64,000 bases of DNA from Halorhabdus salina. Its GTDB lineage: Archaea; Halobacteriota; Halobacteria; Halobacteriales; Haloarculaceae. Shown here in pieces: positions 33,545 through 42,635 of the stretch; within the stretch, counting starts at the first letter, position 1, and each line of letters starts with the position of its first letter. The notes under the pieces were generated by a model. The model ran no database searches. It saw only the letters and a list, made by a program, of their open reading frames with translations, and was not told the DNA's origin. The position numbers and the translations under genes were made by a program. The stretch lies in assembly GCF_013839425.1 (NCBI RefSeq), contig NZ_JACDNP010000004.1, positions 124,001-188,000 of the forward strand, in the 5' to 3' direction.

Positions 33545-34888
33545 ATGGGACTGTTCGATCGGATTCGCAGCGACGATGACCCCCGGGTCGCCTTCTTCGG
33601 CATCGATGGCGTCCCGTACAGCCTGATCGCCGACAACGAGGATCGCTTCGAGAACCTCACCGCTATCGCTGAGTCGGGGGCTGGCGGAGCCATCGACAGC
33701 ATCGTGCCTCCCGAGTCAAGCGCCTGTTGGCCCTCCCTGACGACGGGCGTCAACCCGGGTCAGACGGGTGTCTACGGCTTCCAGGATCGGGAGGTCGGGT
33801 CGGCGGAGACGTACGTGCCGATGGGCACCGACGTCCAGGCCACCCGTCTGTGGGATCGCGTCCAATCGGCCGGCCGAGACGCGACGGTGATGAACGTCCC
33901 CGTGACGTTCCCGCCCCAGCGTGATGTCCAGCGGATGGTCTCTGGGTTCCTCTCACCTGGCGTCGAGAAGGCGGCCTATCCCGACGAAATCCGCGAGACA
34001 CTCCAGGACAGCGACTATCGGATCGACGTCAACGCCAAACTCGGGCACAACGACGACAAGACGGAGTTCATCGAGGATGCCCACGAGACGCTCGAGAAGC
34101 GCTTTGACGCCTTCAGGCAGTACATCGAAGCCGACGACTGGGACCTCTTTTTTGGCGTCTTCATGACGACCGACCGGGTCAATCACTTCCTGTTCGAGGA
34201 CTACGAGAAAGACGGCGAGTACAAGGAAGCCTTCCTCGAGTTCTACGAGAAAGTCGACGACTACCTGGGCCAACTGCGCGAGATGCTGGCCGACGACGTG
34301 ACAATGGTCGTCGCGTCTGATCACGGGTTTACCACGCTCGACCACGAGGTTCACTGCAACGAGTGGCTCCGAGAGGAAGGCTGGCTAAGCTACGACGCCG
34401 ACGAGCCAGAAGAACTTGGTGACTTAGACGAATCGACGAAAGCCTACTCGTTGATCCCCGGCCGCTTTTACGTCAACCTGGACGACCGCGAGGCTAACGG
34501 CAGTGTCCCGGAAGACGACTACGAGGATGTCAGAGCCGACCTCAAAGCCAAACTCGAAGCCTGGGAAGGGCCGGATGGTCGACCGGTCGCCGAGCGCGTC
34601 GTCACCAAAGAAGAAGCCTTCCGTGGTGACCACGACGACATCGCGCCGGATCTCGTCGTCATTCCGAACCACGGCTTCGATCTGAAAGCCGGGTTCAAGG
34701 GCAGTTCGGACGTCTTCGGTGTCGGGCCGCGAAACGGCATGCATAGTTTCGATAACGCCTGCCTGTTCGTCGACGACGATGGCGCTCGGATCAGTGACGT
34801 CGATCTCTACGATATTGCGCCGACACTCCTCTCGCTGCTTTCCGTCGAGTACGATCGTACCGAATTCGACGGCTCGAGCCTGGTCTAA
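33545..34888 (+). CDS. alkaline phosphatase superfamily phosphodiesterase/nucleotide pyrophosphatase
   Basis: A 447-residue protein of the type I phosphodiesterase/nucleotide pyrophosphatase group. The first metal Asp is in FFGIDGVPY (Asp21), the likely nucleophile in PPESSACWPSLTTG (Ser58/59), with MTTDRVNHFLFED (Asp and His metal ligands), VVASDHGF (Asp-His) and a final His in GMHSFDN. There is no signal peptide, so it probably acts in the cytoplasm on nucleotide or phospho-ester substrates; relatives include cofactor-independent phosphoglycerate mutases and AP3A hydrolases. The ATG at 33545 fits; an upstream start at 33518 is less likely. Confidence 0.85.
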   Translation: MGLFDRIRSDDDPRVAFFGIDGVPYSLIADNEDRFENLTAIAESGAGGAIDSIVPPESSACWPSLTTGVNPGQTGVYGFQDREVGSAETYVPMGTDVQATRLWDRVQSAGRDATVMNVPVTFPPQRDVQRMVSGFLSPGVEKAAYPDEIRETLQDSDYRIDVNAKLGHNDDKTEFIEDAHETLEKRFDAFRQYIEADDWDLFFGVFMTTDRVNHFLFEDYEKDGEYKEAFLEFYEKVDDYLGQLREMLADDVTMVVASDHGFTTLDHEVHCNEWLREEGWLSYDADEPEELGDLDESTKAYSLIPGRFYVNLDDREANGSVPEDDYEDVRADLKAKLEAWEGPDGRPVAERVVTKEEAFRGDHDDIAPDLVVIPNHGFDLKAGFKGSSDVFGVGPRNGMHSFDNACLFVDDDGARISDVDLYDIAPTLLSLLSVEYDRTEFDGSSLV

Positions 34889-34965
34889 CTGGCCAATTCT
34901 CACGACCAGCCCGACAACAGCGAGTGCCACAGATTTTTGCGCTGACGCTACGTACCATCGGGCGG

Positions 34966-35622
34966 ATGGAGATCGATCTCGACGGGGACCTGGCTGGAGA
35001 CCTCGAAGCCGAGGCTGAAGAGCGCGGCTTCGACAGCCTCGAGGCCTACGTCCGGTGGCTGCTCGAGCACCGGGAGGCCGTGCTTCGTCCGCCCGGCGAC
35101 CGACTTGCGTCCCGCATTGACGCTCTCGAAGACGAAATCGAACACCTCCGCGGCGCGATCGAGGCTGCCGGGACACCGGACGCGGCCTCGATCAAAGCCG
35201 AAGACTGGATCGACGAGTCCCGTGACCAGACAGACTGGGACGACGACACGGAGACGGCCACTGGCGGAGGATTCGAGTTTTCCGGCGGGACGGGCACTGA
35301 GAGTGATGAGCTGGATGCGCCTGCGGAGTCACCAACCACCAGTGGGGGCGACTCCGTGGACGAATCCGATCACGCGGCTAGCCTTGATCCCCAGGACGAG
35401 CAGTCTACGTCCGATGAACTCGAAGAGAGTGGTATCAGTGAGTTTGCCTACTCGGACGATCTCGAACCGCCCCCGGAGAGTGACGACGAACCAGCCGAGG
35501 CCGACGACACCAGCGAGGAACCGGAGGACGGCGCGGACGACGACGAGATCGCCGACGCGATCGCTGATATCGATCTGGCCGAGGAAGACGAGGCGGCAGA
35601 CGCCGAATCGAGTGGCGAGTAG
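34966..35622 (+). CDS. CopG/RHH-like N-terminus with long acidic tail, function unknown
   Basis: A 218-residue protein. The first 40 residues (IDLDGDLAGDLEAEAEERGF and EAYVRWLLEHRE) look like a ribbon-helix-helix dimer, a strand followed by two helices. A short coiled-coil-like helix follows at about 45-70 (RIDALEDEIEHLRGAIEA). The remaining 140 residues are low-complexity Asp/Glu/Ser. The tail is too acidic to bind DNA and may shield the N-terminus or bind a basic partner. The start at 34966 drops a hydrophobic leader present in a longer frame. It is convergent with cetZ. Confidence 0.65.
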   Translation: MEIDLDGDLAGDLEAEAEERGFDSLEAYVRWLLEHREAVLRPPGDRLASRIDALEDEIEHLRGAIEAAGTPDAASIKAEDWIDESRDQTDWDDDTETATGGGFEFSGGTGTESDELDAPAESPTTSGGDSVDESDHAASLDPQDEQSTSDELEESGISEFAYSDDLEPPPESDDEPAEADDTSEEPEDGADDDEIADAIADIDLAEEDEAADAESSGE

Positions 35623-35629
35623 CTGGCCG

Positions 35630-36709
35630 TCAGAATAGATCTTCGAGTTCGTCGTTCTGGAAGTCGTCGACTTGGCCCGTCGATTGGTCGGTTGCTCCTT
35701 GGTAGGCTTCGGCCGCGCGGTCGAGGAAGGCTTCGAGACGCTGTGAGCGCTCGACGCCGCCGAGCAACACCAGTGCGGCGAGCCGGTCGCTCTCCAGTGG
35801 GAAGTCCCCGCCCCGGACTTCGAGACTGCCGGTTTCTTCTTCGAGCCAACTACGGGCGCGTTCGACGCCCTTTCGCGAGATGCGCTCGGGTTGGCCGGCG
35901 ATGACGAGCAGTGCCGTCTCGGCCTCGACAGCGTTCGGGAGGCTTGTCCCGGTCAGGAGGGCATTGCGGGTCAGGCTCGTGATCGTGTTGACGTTCTCGT
36001 CGGCATCGTCACTCGCTTCCGCGCTGGCATAGCCAAGCGCTGCGAGCCCGCCCGGCCGGAGCGTGTTGATGATCTCACTGGAGTCGACGACGCTCTCGCC
36101 GACACCCTCGACGATTTCGCCCGAGGCGAGCAGGAGGCCGATTCGCTGGGCGATGTTGTCGTTGATCGTGTCGAATCCCTCTGCGACGCTCTCCTCGGCG
36201 GAGTGCCAGGCGTCGTTGTCCACGAGCAGTGTCGCATCCGCTTCTCGGGCGACGGTCTTCAGCGAGCGGCCCGCGTTGGCCTGGTAGATCGACCCCTCGC
36301 TCCGTCCGGGGAGGATTCCCAGGACGTACACTGGGACGTCGTAGATTCGTTTGAGCTCCTTTGCCAGCACGGGTGCGCCGCCCGACCCGGTGCCACCGCC
36401 CAGGCCGGCGACGACCATGATCGCTTCCGCTCGGGAGGTAATTCGCCCACCCAGGCCATCCAGTACTTCCGTGGCCTCCGCCTGCATGATCTCCGCACCG
36501 AGTTCGTTGTCGCCACCGACACCGTGACCCTTGACGCGATCCTGGCCGATGACCATCGTTTCGATATCGAGCGCCTGGAGATCGGTCTTGGCTGTATTGA
36601 CCGCCAACGCCCCCTGAACGGCGTCGAACCCCCTCTCGTAGTCGTGGGTTGCCAGCGCTTCGGTGACCTTCCCACCGGCCTGGCCGAGACCAATCAAGAC
36701 GACCTTCAT
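35630..36709 (-). CDS. cetZ: CetZ-family tubulin/FtsZ homologue
   Basis: A 359-residue GTPase. The nucleotide-binding pocket is seen in IGLGQAGGK (6-14), the tubulin signature GGGTGSG (104-110) and the acidic TLLVDNDAWHS segment. The start MKVVLIGLGQAGGK is CetZ-like rather than FtsZ1/FtsZ2-like. CetZ proteins control cell shape, rod formation and motility in haloarchaea. Which CetZ paralogue it represents cannot be told. The C-terminus ends in DDFQNDELEDLF, an acidic/hydrophobic tail that may bind partners. It is divergent from the gene at 36839. Confidence 0.92.
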   Translation of the reverse strand: MKVVLIGLGQAGGKVTEALATHDYERGFDAVQGALAVNTAKTDLQALDIETMVIGQDRVKGHGVGGDNELGAEIMQAEATEVLDGLGGRITSRAEAIMVVAGLGGGTGSGGAPVLAKELKRIYDVPVYVLGILPGRSEGSIYQANAGRSLKTVAREADATLLVDNDAWHSAEESVAEGFDTINDNIAQRIGLLLASGEIVEGVGESVVDSSEIINTLRPGGLAALGYASAEASDDADENVNTITSLTRNALLTGTSLPNAVEAETALLVIAGQPERISRKGVERARSWLEEETGSLEVRGGDFPLESDRLAALVLLGGVERSQRLEAFLDRAAEAYQGATDQSTGQVDDFQNDELEDLF

Positions 36710-36838
36710 ACCAACAGCGTTGGGTCACCGGGTATTCAACCTTGTGACAATTCACGGCTCGGCAACGCGTCCCAACTCTCCCCGGTGTGCCGTGCCGGTG
36801 GCGACGCGCCCTTGTAGGATTGGCTCGTACCGGATCCC

Positions 36839-37255
36839 ATGTTCGACACCATCGATCCCGGTGAGCACGACGGTCCGTCACTCCGGCAGGCCTTCGAGCG
36901 AAGTCTACAGACAACAATCGAAACAGCCGGCGTCGAGACAGTCCGGGACCGTACCGGCCTCGATCGGGAGACGCTCGCGGCGATCGCCGACGGTGAGAGT
37001 ACGGATCTGACCGTCGACGACGCCGCAGCAATTATCGCTGTCGAGGATGACCGCGATGCCGACGCAATTGCAGCCGACGCCCGGGACCGCCTGCTGTTAG
37101 CCATGTCGAGTGCCGTCATGGATGTGGACGCGCTCGCGCGCAGAATCGACGGGGATGTCACTGCCAAGGAACTCCAGCAGAAAATCGAGGGTCGCCACCC
37201 GATGGGCCTTGGGGAATATGCCGACGTGCTGGCCGCCGTTACGGAGGGACAGTGA
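36839..37255 (+). CDS. conserved haloarchaeal protein, possibly DUF5791
   Basis: A 138-residue, acidic, helical protein. Its central part has a helix-turn-helix feel (VETVRDRTGLDRETLAAIADGE) and the C-terminus (VTAKELQQKIEGRHPMGLGEYADVLA) is another helical hairpin. I tentatively link it to the haloarchaeal DUF5791 family. Its stop overlaps the GTG start of the next gene (GTGA), so it is first in an operon with an NAD-binding protein. Confidence 0.6.
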   Translation: MFDTIDPGEHDGPSLRQAFERSLQTTIETAGVETVRDRTGLDRETLAAIADGESTDLTVDDAAAIIAVEDDRDADAIAADARDRLLLAMSSAVMDVDALARRIDGDVTAKELQQKIEGRHPMGLGEYADVLAAVTEGQ

Positions 37256-38145
37256 CGCAAATCGTCATCCTGGGGTGTGGCTACGTTGGCTGTGCCCTCG
37301 CCGAACGACTCGACGCCCACGAGGTCGTGGGAGTCCGCCGCTCGACCGACGGCCTCGCGGCGGTCGAGGCGGCCGGCGCACAGCCGATCCAGGCCGACGT
37401 GACTGATCCGGACGCCCTCGAAGCCGTGCCCGACGCCGACTGGCTCGTCTTCGCGGCGAGTGCCGGCGGTCGCGACGCCGAGGCGGCCCGGGAAACCTAC
37501 GTCGAGGGACTCCGGACGGCCATCGACCACTTTGGAGCTCGATCGTCGCCTCCCGAGCGAGTCGTGTACACCTCCAGTACAGGCGTCTACGGCGATCACG
37601 ACGGGGGCTGGGTCAACGAAGAGACGGATCTGGAACCGACGACCGAGAAGACGCGCGTCCTCGCCGAGGCCGAACGGATCGCTCGCGAGCGCCCGCCGGC
37701 GGGAATGGACGGGACTGTCGCGCGCTTTGGCGGTCTGTACGGCCCGGATCGCTACCGCCTTCAACGGTATCTCGATGGGCCGGTCACGGCGGGCTATCTG
37801 AACATGGTTCATCGCGCGGATGCGGCCGGGGCAGTTCGCTTCCTGCTCGAAGCAGACGAAGGACGGGACGCCGTCGTCAACGTCGTCGACGATGACCCCG
37901 TCGAAAAGTGGGCCTTGGCCGACTGGCTGGCCGAGCAGTGTGCCGAACCCGAACCGCAAAAAGAGACGCTGGCGGCACGCCTCGAGGCTGTCGATTCTGA
38001 CCAGCGGCGACGGCGTCTCCGGGCGAACAAGCGCGTGAGCAACGATCGCCTCCGGAAATGGGGGTACGAGTTTACCTATCCCACGTTTCGCGAGGGGTAT
38101 CATGACGCAATCAGCCAGTTCCTCGCCGATAACGACGAGTCCTGA
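37252..38145 (+). CDS. NAD(P)-dependent epimerase/dehydratase-like protein
   Basis: A 297-residue extended SDR-like protein. The Rossmann motif ILGCGYVGCALAE is at the N-terminus, with a VYTSSTGVYGDHDGGWVNEE segment holding the Ser and Tyr of SDR epimerases (YGDH in place of YGxxK). It resembles the YeeZ-type group of nucleoside-diphosphate-sugar epimerase-like proteins. The start is GTG overlapping the upstream stop. Substrate unknown. Confidence 0.75.
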   Translation: MTQIVILGCGYVGCALAERLDAHEVVGVRRSTDGLAAVEAAGAQPIQADVTDPDALEAVPDADWLVFAASAGGRDAEAARETYVEGLRTAIDHFGARSSPPERVVYTSSTGVYGDHDGGWVNEETDLEPTTEKTRVLAEAERIARERPPAGMDGTVARFGGLYGPDRYRLQRYLDGPVTAGYLNMVHRADAAGAVRFLLEADEGRDAVVNVVDDDPVEKWALADWLAEQCAEPEPQKETLAARLEAVDSDQRRRRLRANKRVSNDRLRKWGYEFTYPTFREGYHDAISQFLADNDES

Positions 38146-38200
38146 CGGTCCGAGGAGCTGGGCCGAAAGTTCTTAACAGCCGGGAGAGACAGTGGTCGGT

Positions 38201-39394
38201 ATGTCGGCTTCGGTGCCCGCGGACATCGAGGAAACAGTCGCGTCGATGCTCGCCGACGTCAGTGAGTTCGTCGCGGCCAACCCGCTTCTCGTGGGGGCGC
38301 TCATCGTCGCGGGCCTGTTCGTCGTCGTCGGCCTCGCGGTGGTCATCCGCCGTCTCAGGCGCACGCCGGGCAAGCGCCTTCGCACCGCTCTGGCCGGGTA
38401 CGAGCGCGTGAGCGTCCTGTTACATCCAAATCCCGATCCGGACGCGATGGCGGCCGCCCAGGGCGTTGCCGAACTGGCCGCAAGCGTCGACACCGAAACC
38501 GCCCTCCAACACCCCGGACAGATCCGCCATCAGGAGAATCGAGCCTTCGAGACGGTCCTGGAGCTGGAGCTCGATCAAATCGAGGAGGCAGCCGAACTCG
38601 ACGGCGAGGCGGTGGTACTGGTCGATCACAACGAGCCGCGCGGGTTTTCGGGCGCTGAAAGCGTCTCGCCGGTGGCCGTCGTCGATCACCATCCCGGCGA
38701 CGGGACTGGTTCGTCGTTTACCGATGTCCGACCGGCCTATGGGGCCTGCGCGACAATTCTCGCCGAGTACACTGAGGACTTCGGTCTCGACCCAGTCGAT
38801 CCGGAAGCCGAGAATGGGGACGAAGACGGTGAGTTCCTCCCGCCTGACGTCGCAACAGGAATGCTCTACGGCATCCAGGCCGACACGAACCACCTGACAA
38901 AAGGCTGTTCACCCGCAGAGTTCGAGGCCGCTTCGTACCTCTACCCGGGCGTCGACCAGGACGCTCTCGATCGGATCGCTAACCCCGAGGTCGACACTGA
39001 AGTCCTCGAAATCAAGGCCCGGGCGATCATGGAACGGGACGTTCGGGATGCCTTTGCCGCCAGCGACGTCGGTGAGGTCTCGAACGTCGACGCCATTCCA
39101 CAGGCGGCCGATGAGTTGCTACGCCTGGAGGGCGTCACGGCGGTCGTCGTGCTAGGCGAGAAAGACGGGACGCTCCATCTCTCCGGCCGATCACGCGATG
39201 ATCGTGTCCACATGGGGAAAGCGCTCCAGGCGGCCGTCGCGGAGGTCCCGATGGCCGAGGCCGGCGGTCACGCGCGGATGGGCGGCGGACAGGTGAGTCT
39301 CGATCACATGGCCGGACTCGGGCCGGGCGAGGGCGTTACCAGGGAGGAACTCTACGAGCGCCTGTTCGAGGCGATGACCGGCGATCGACAGTAG
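38201..39394 (+). CDS. membrane-anchored DHH-family phosphoesterase
   Basis: A 397-residue protein. A single membrane helix (PLLVGALIVAGLFVVVGLAV) comes first, then a DHH domain: HPNPDPDAMA near residue 75, VLVDHNEP, and the name-giving Asp-His-His at 162-164. The C-terminal DHHA1 part ends with GGHARMGGG. NrnA-like proteins degrade short oligoribonucleotides, cyclic dinucleotide products or pAp. The membrane anchor recalls GdpP-type c-di-AMP phosphodiesterases, but no PAS or GGDEF part exists. A GTG three codons upstream is the alternative start. Confidence 0.85.
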   Translation: MSASVPADIEETVASMLADVSEFVAANPLLVGALIVAGLFVVVGLAVVIRRLRRTPGKRLRTALAGYERVSVLLHPNPDPDAMAAAQGVAELAASVDTETALQHPGQIRHQENRAFETVLELELDQIEEAAELDGEAVVLVDHNEPRGFSGAESVSPVAVVDHHPGDGTGSSFTDVRPAYGACATILAEYTEDFGLDPVDPEAENGDEDGEFLPPDVATGMLYGIQADTNHLTKGCSPAEFEAASYLYPGVDQDALDRIANPEVDTEVLEIKARAIMERDVRDAFAASDVGEVSNVDAIPQAADELLRLEGVTAVVVLGEKDGTLHLSGRSRDDRVHMGKALQAAVAEVPMAEAGGHARMGGGQVSLDHMAGLGPGEGVTREELYERLFEAMTGDRQ

Positions 39395-39602
39395 CCCAGC
39401 GCCGGAGACTCCGGTTGTCCCGATCGTTTGCGAACATGACCCATAGACAGCCCCGACGGTACCTGGTGGTATCGCGACCGGCATCACGAATCGTTCGCAC
39501 GGACGTACTTCCGGCCGTACGGGGACCCGGCAAGGCACCCAAAACGAACGGCGTGTCCGAAACCGACTCGACCAATATCAGGCGACGACGAAGAGAGAAG
39601 CG

Positions 39603-41174
39603 TTAGCTCGCGGCGATAACGTCGTCGATACGGACGATCATCGTCGCGGCCTCGGTCGCACTCTCGACGGCCTCCCGCTTGACCGCGGCGGGATCGATGA
39701 CGCCGTGCTCGATCGGATCGGCGATGACGCCGGTCTGGCCCTCGCTGATGACCCCGGAGAGGTCACCGCCCTCGTAGGCAGCCCGGAGATCGACCAGGGC
39801 GTCGATCGGGTCCATACCGGTGTTGGTCGCGAGCGTCCGCGGAACCACGTCGATCGCGTCGGCGAACGCTTCGACGGCCAACTGTTTGCGGCCCTCGACC
39901 CCGGCAGCTTCCGAGCGGACGTGGTCGGCGACAGCGATCTCGGTTGCGCCGGCACCCGGGACGACACCGCCGCGTTCGAGGGCGGCAGTCACGACGTCCA
40001 GAGCGTCCTTGATTGCGCGTTCGAGTTCGTCGACAACGTGTTCGGTGCCACCGCGGGCGAAGATCGTGACGGCCTCGGCGGCCGCACCACCTTCGATGAA
40101 CGTCAGCTCCTCGTCGCCGTAGGCACGGGCGGACACGCTATCGGCCTCGCCGAGTTCGTCGGTCTCTAAGTCCTCGACGGACCCGACACGGCTCGCACCG
40201 GTCGCACCGGCGATGGCTTCCAGATCGTCCGAGCCCTCGATCGCCAGGATACCGTGCTTGGCGAGGTAGGCACCGACGCGATCCTCGACGTCGCCGCTGA
40301 CGAACACGACTTCGACGCCGAGATCGGCGAGTTTCTGGGCATACCCACGCAGTTCCTCCTCTTCGGCCTCGATGGCGGCGTTGAGCTGATCGACGTTGTT
40401 CACGTTGTACTCGGCGTCGATGTTGCTCTCACGCAGGTCGAGATCGCTGTCGACGGCGGCGATTGCCGCGTTCTCGACCGTTCGGGGCATGTTGTCGTGG
40501 ACCGGTTCCTCGTCAACGATGACACCCTCGACGAGTTCGGTCGCACTGGAAGAGGAGCCGACCTGGGCATGGATCGTGATGTTATCCCGCTCGACGCGGC
40601 CGTCCCGAACGTGGCTGACTGCCTCGACGACCGTCTCCGCGAGCGGGCCGGCAGCGACATCGCCGGTCCCCTTGCCGGTCATGCTGGATTCGGCGACCTC
40701 GATCAGCGATTCGTCGTCCAAGTCACCGTCGACGACAAGGTCGTCAACGGCTTCACGAGCGATGCGGGCGGCCTCGTGATACCCCTCGACGATCGTCGTC
40801 GCGTGGACGTCATCCTCGAGCAGGTCCTCGGCTTTGGCCAGCAGTTCGCCGGCGAGAATCGAGGCCGTCGTGGTCCCGTCGCCGACTTCCTCTTCCTGAG
40901 TCTCGGCGACTTCGACGAGCATGTTCGCAGCGGGATGCTCGATGTCCATCTCGTCGAGAATGGTCGCCCCGTCGTTGGTGATGACGACGTCGCCATCGGA
41001 GACGAGCATCTTGTCCATCCCGCGAGGGCCAAGCGTCGTGCGGACGGCCTCGCTGACGGCCTTACCCGCGGAAATATTCGAACTCTGTGCGTCTTTGCCT
41101 TGTGTGCGCTGGGAGTCGTCGCTGAGAATAAACATCGGCTGACCGCCCATGCGCGGCTGTCCGGACTGTGACAT
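39603..41174 (-). CDS. thermosome subunit (group II chaperonin)
   Basis: A 523-residue chaperonin subunit. ATP-binding motifs are [19 protein letters not shown] and [28 protein letters not shown] lies in the C-terminal equatorial domain. It folds proteins in an ATP-driven closed ring with built-in lid. The C-terminus ends in RIDDVIAAS, with no Gly-Gly-Met tail such as several haloarchaeal thermosome subunits have. A strong TATA box lies 40 nt upstream. The number of other subunit genes in this genome is unknown. Confidence 0.97.
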   Translation of the reverse strand: MSQSGQPRMGGQPMFILSDDSQRTQGKDAQSSNISAGKAVSEAVRTTLGPRGMDKMLVSDGDVVITNDGATILDEMDIEHPAANMLVEVAETQEEEVGDGTTTASILAGELLAKAEDLLEDDVHATTIVEGYHEAARIAREAVDDLVVDGDLDDESLIEVAESSMTGKGTGDVAAGPLAETVVEAVSHVRDGRVERDNITIHAQVGSSSSATELVEGVIVDEEPVHDNMPRTVENAAIAAVDSDLDLRESNIDAEYNVNNVDQLNAAIEAEEEELRGYAQKLADLGVEVVFVSGDVEDRVGAYLAKHGILAIEGSDDLEAIAGATGASRVGSVEDLETDELGEADSVSARAYGDEELTFIEGGAAAEAVTIFARGGTEHVVDELERAIKDALDVVTAALERGGVVPGAGATEIAVADHVRSEAAGVEGRKQLAVEAFADAIDVVPRTLATNTGMDPIDALVDLRAAYEGGDLSGVISEGQTGVIADPIEHGVIDPAAVKREAVESATEAATMIVRIDDVIAAS

Positions 41175-41516
41175 AGTGGATCTTCACTTAGTTCATCCAT
41201 TGCGGTTCTATATAAATATTGCTATCCCTGTCCGGAATCTACCCGGAGCGGGGCGCCCTGAATTAGCGCCGTCAGCCGTGCCAAAGGCCTTTAAAACGGA
41301 GATAGCAGCGGTCGCCGGAAAGTTAAACAACCCACTGATGACGACGACTTGCACCCAATTCGAAATGAGGGGTTGACACTATCGACAGCGCATGGGGCTC
41401 GTGGGAGACCGTGTACACAACATCCGCGAGGTATGATACGGCCGCCAGGTAGAACGCGTCGACCCGAGATTGCCAGCGGGACGGCGTTTATGCCCCAGGC
41501 CATGCAATGGTATGAT
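41175..41516. other. 342-bp divergent region between thermosome and RnfC-like gene
   Basis: The thermosome promoter is TATATAAATA at 41209-41218, the strongest TATA box in the area. For the rightward gene, GTTTATG at 41486-41492 lies about 25-30 nt before the ATG at 41517. The middle part (about 41230-41480) holds no supported gene or hairpin. Confidence 0.5.
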
Positions 41517-42608
41517 ATGGCTCAACATGCGTCGTTTGGGTTTGACAAGGGGGGAATCGCGCCGCGAATCCAACGGGCTGGGGTGGCAGGGGCCGGCGGG
41601 GCCGGATTTCCGGCCTACGCGAAGTGGGAACGGCTCGAAGACGTCGACGCAGTGTTGATCAACCATCAGGAGAGCGAACCCAACTTCCTCAAAGATCGGT
41701 GGATCGGTCGCGAGCACACCGAGCTGCTGGCGTCGTTCTGTGACGCGTTGCTAGATGCAGTGCTCGATACCGTCGTGATCGGGACGAAAGAACACTATCG
41801 CGGGGTCTGGGTCGGTGCCCTTGAGGAGGCCACCGACGCGACGGTGGTCAAACCCGACGAACTGCCGGTCGACGTCGACGATCGGGAGGGCGTCATCGTC
41901 GCCTGCACGGGCGACCGCTACGAGTACGGGATGGAGAGTGTCCTGTTGCGAGAGATCGCCGACACTGTGATCGGTCGGGATCTTCCCGTCGATCACGGCT
42001 GGATCGTCCAGAACACCGAGACGCTGTGGAATATTGCTCGCGGCCTGGCCGACGGACGGCCGGTCACCCACAAGTACCTCCACGTCGATGGGGACACGCC
42101 CCGCCACCGGTTTCTCAAAGTGCCGGTCGGGACACCTGGGACGGATCTGCTTGCAGCTGCGGGGCGGCCCGGCGGGCCTGGCTCCCACGAGATCCTCGCC
42201 GACGGCGGGCCAGGATGGAGTTTCGAGATCGAACGCGACCCCGACATGTTCGGCGTCACGAAGCGGACCAATTGCCTGCTAATCATCGACGAACAGTTGG
42301 CCGCCGACAACCGGATCGGCAACGGCCGGATCAACATCCTCGGGCCCCAGGCCTGGAAAGGCCGGACCCTGGAAGACGAACCGACCGAGCTGGAGCCCGA
42401 TCGCGTTCGAATCCCGTTGTTGAGCAATCCCGAGTACGAGGGCGTCGCGACCTACGCCGAGCCGACCGTCTCGCCCAGCGATACCGTGACCGTCGGCGAT
42501 CAGATCGCACGCCCTGGTGAAGACGCCATCAGCAACGCCCACCACGCCTCGATCGACGGTGAAGTCACAGCCGTCACCGAACATCACATCACGATCGAGC
42601 GGCGCTGA
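41517..42608 (+). CDS. RnfC/PduS/NuoF-like flavoprotein without Fe-S motifs
   Basis: A 363-residue protein of the Complex I 51-kDa/RnfC/PduS superfamily. The FMN loop is GVAGAGGAGFPAYAKW (22-37) and the nucleotide-site motif is NHQESEPNFLKDR (49-61). An SLBB-type segment follows (HGWIVQNTETLWNIARGLADG) and a C-terminal barrel-sandwich part (VTVGDQIARPGE). No CxxCxxC cluster for 4Fe-4S centres is present, unlike NuoF, RnfC and PduS. It may be a soluble NAD(P)H:flavin diaphorase or a distant NADH module. Start at 41517 from TATA spacing; Met codons at 41502 and 41490 are alternatives. Confidence 0.75.
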   Translation: MAQHASFGFDKGGIAPRIQRAGVAGAGGAGFPAYAKWERLEDVDAVLINHQESEPNFLKDRWIGREHTELLASFCDALLDAVLDTVVIGTKEHYRGVWVGALEEATDATVVKPDELPVDVDDREGVIVACTGDRYEYGMESVLLREIADTVIGRDLPVDHGWIVQNTETLWNIARGLADGRPVTHKYLHVDGDTPRHRFLKVPVGTPGTDLLAAAGRPGGPGSHEILADGGPGWSFEIERDPDMFGVTKRTNCLLIIDEQLAADNRIGNGRINILGPQAWKGRTLEDEPTELEPDRVRIPLLSNPEYEGVATYAEPTVSPSDTVTVGDQIARPGEDAISNAHHASIDGEVTAVTEHHITIERR

Positions 42609-42635
42609 GCGGCGGTCCCGGTCACCGACGAACCG

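Noticed and set aside
36736-38103. 455-codon minus-strand frame opposite the epimerase-like gene
   Set aside because: It is an antisense shadow of two well-supported plus-strand genes (36839-38145) and reads as Arg/Ser-rich low-quality protein.
39415-39606. 63-codon plus-strand frame between the DHH gene and the thermosome
   Set aside because: Starts with TTG, very basic, no promoter, and sits in a convergent gap.
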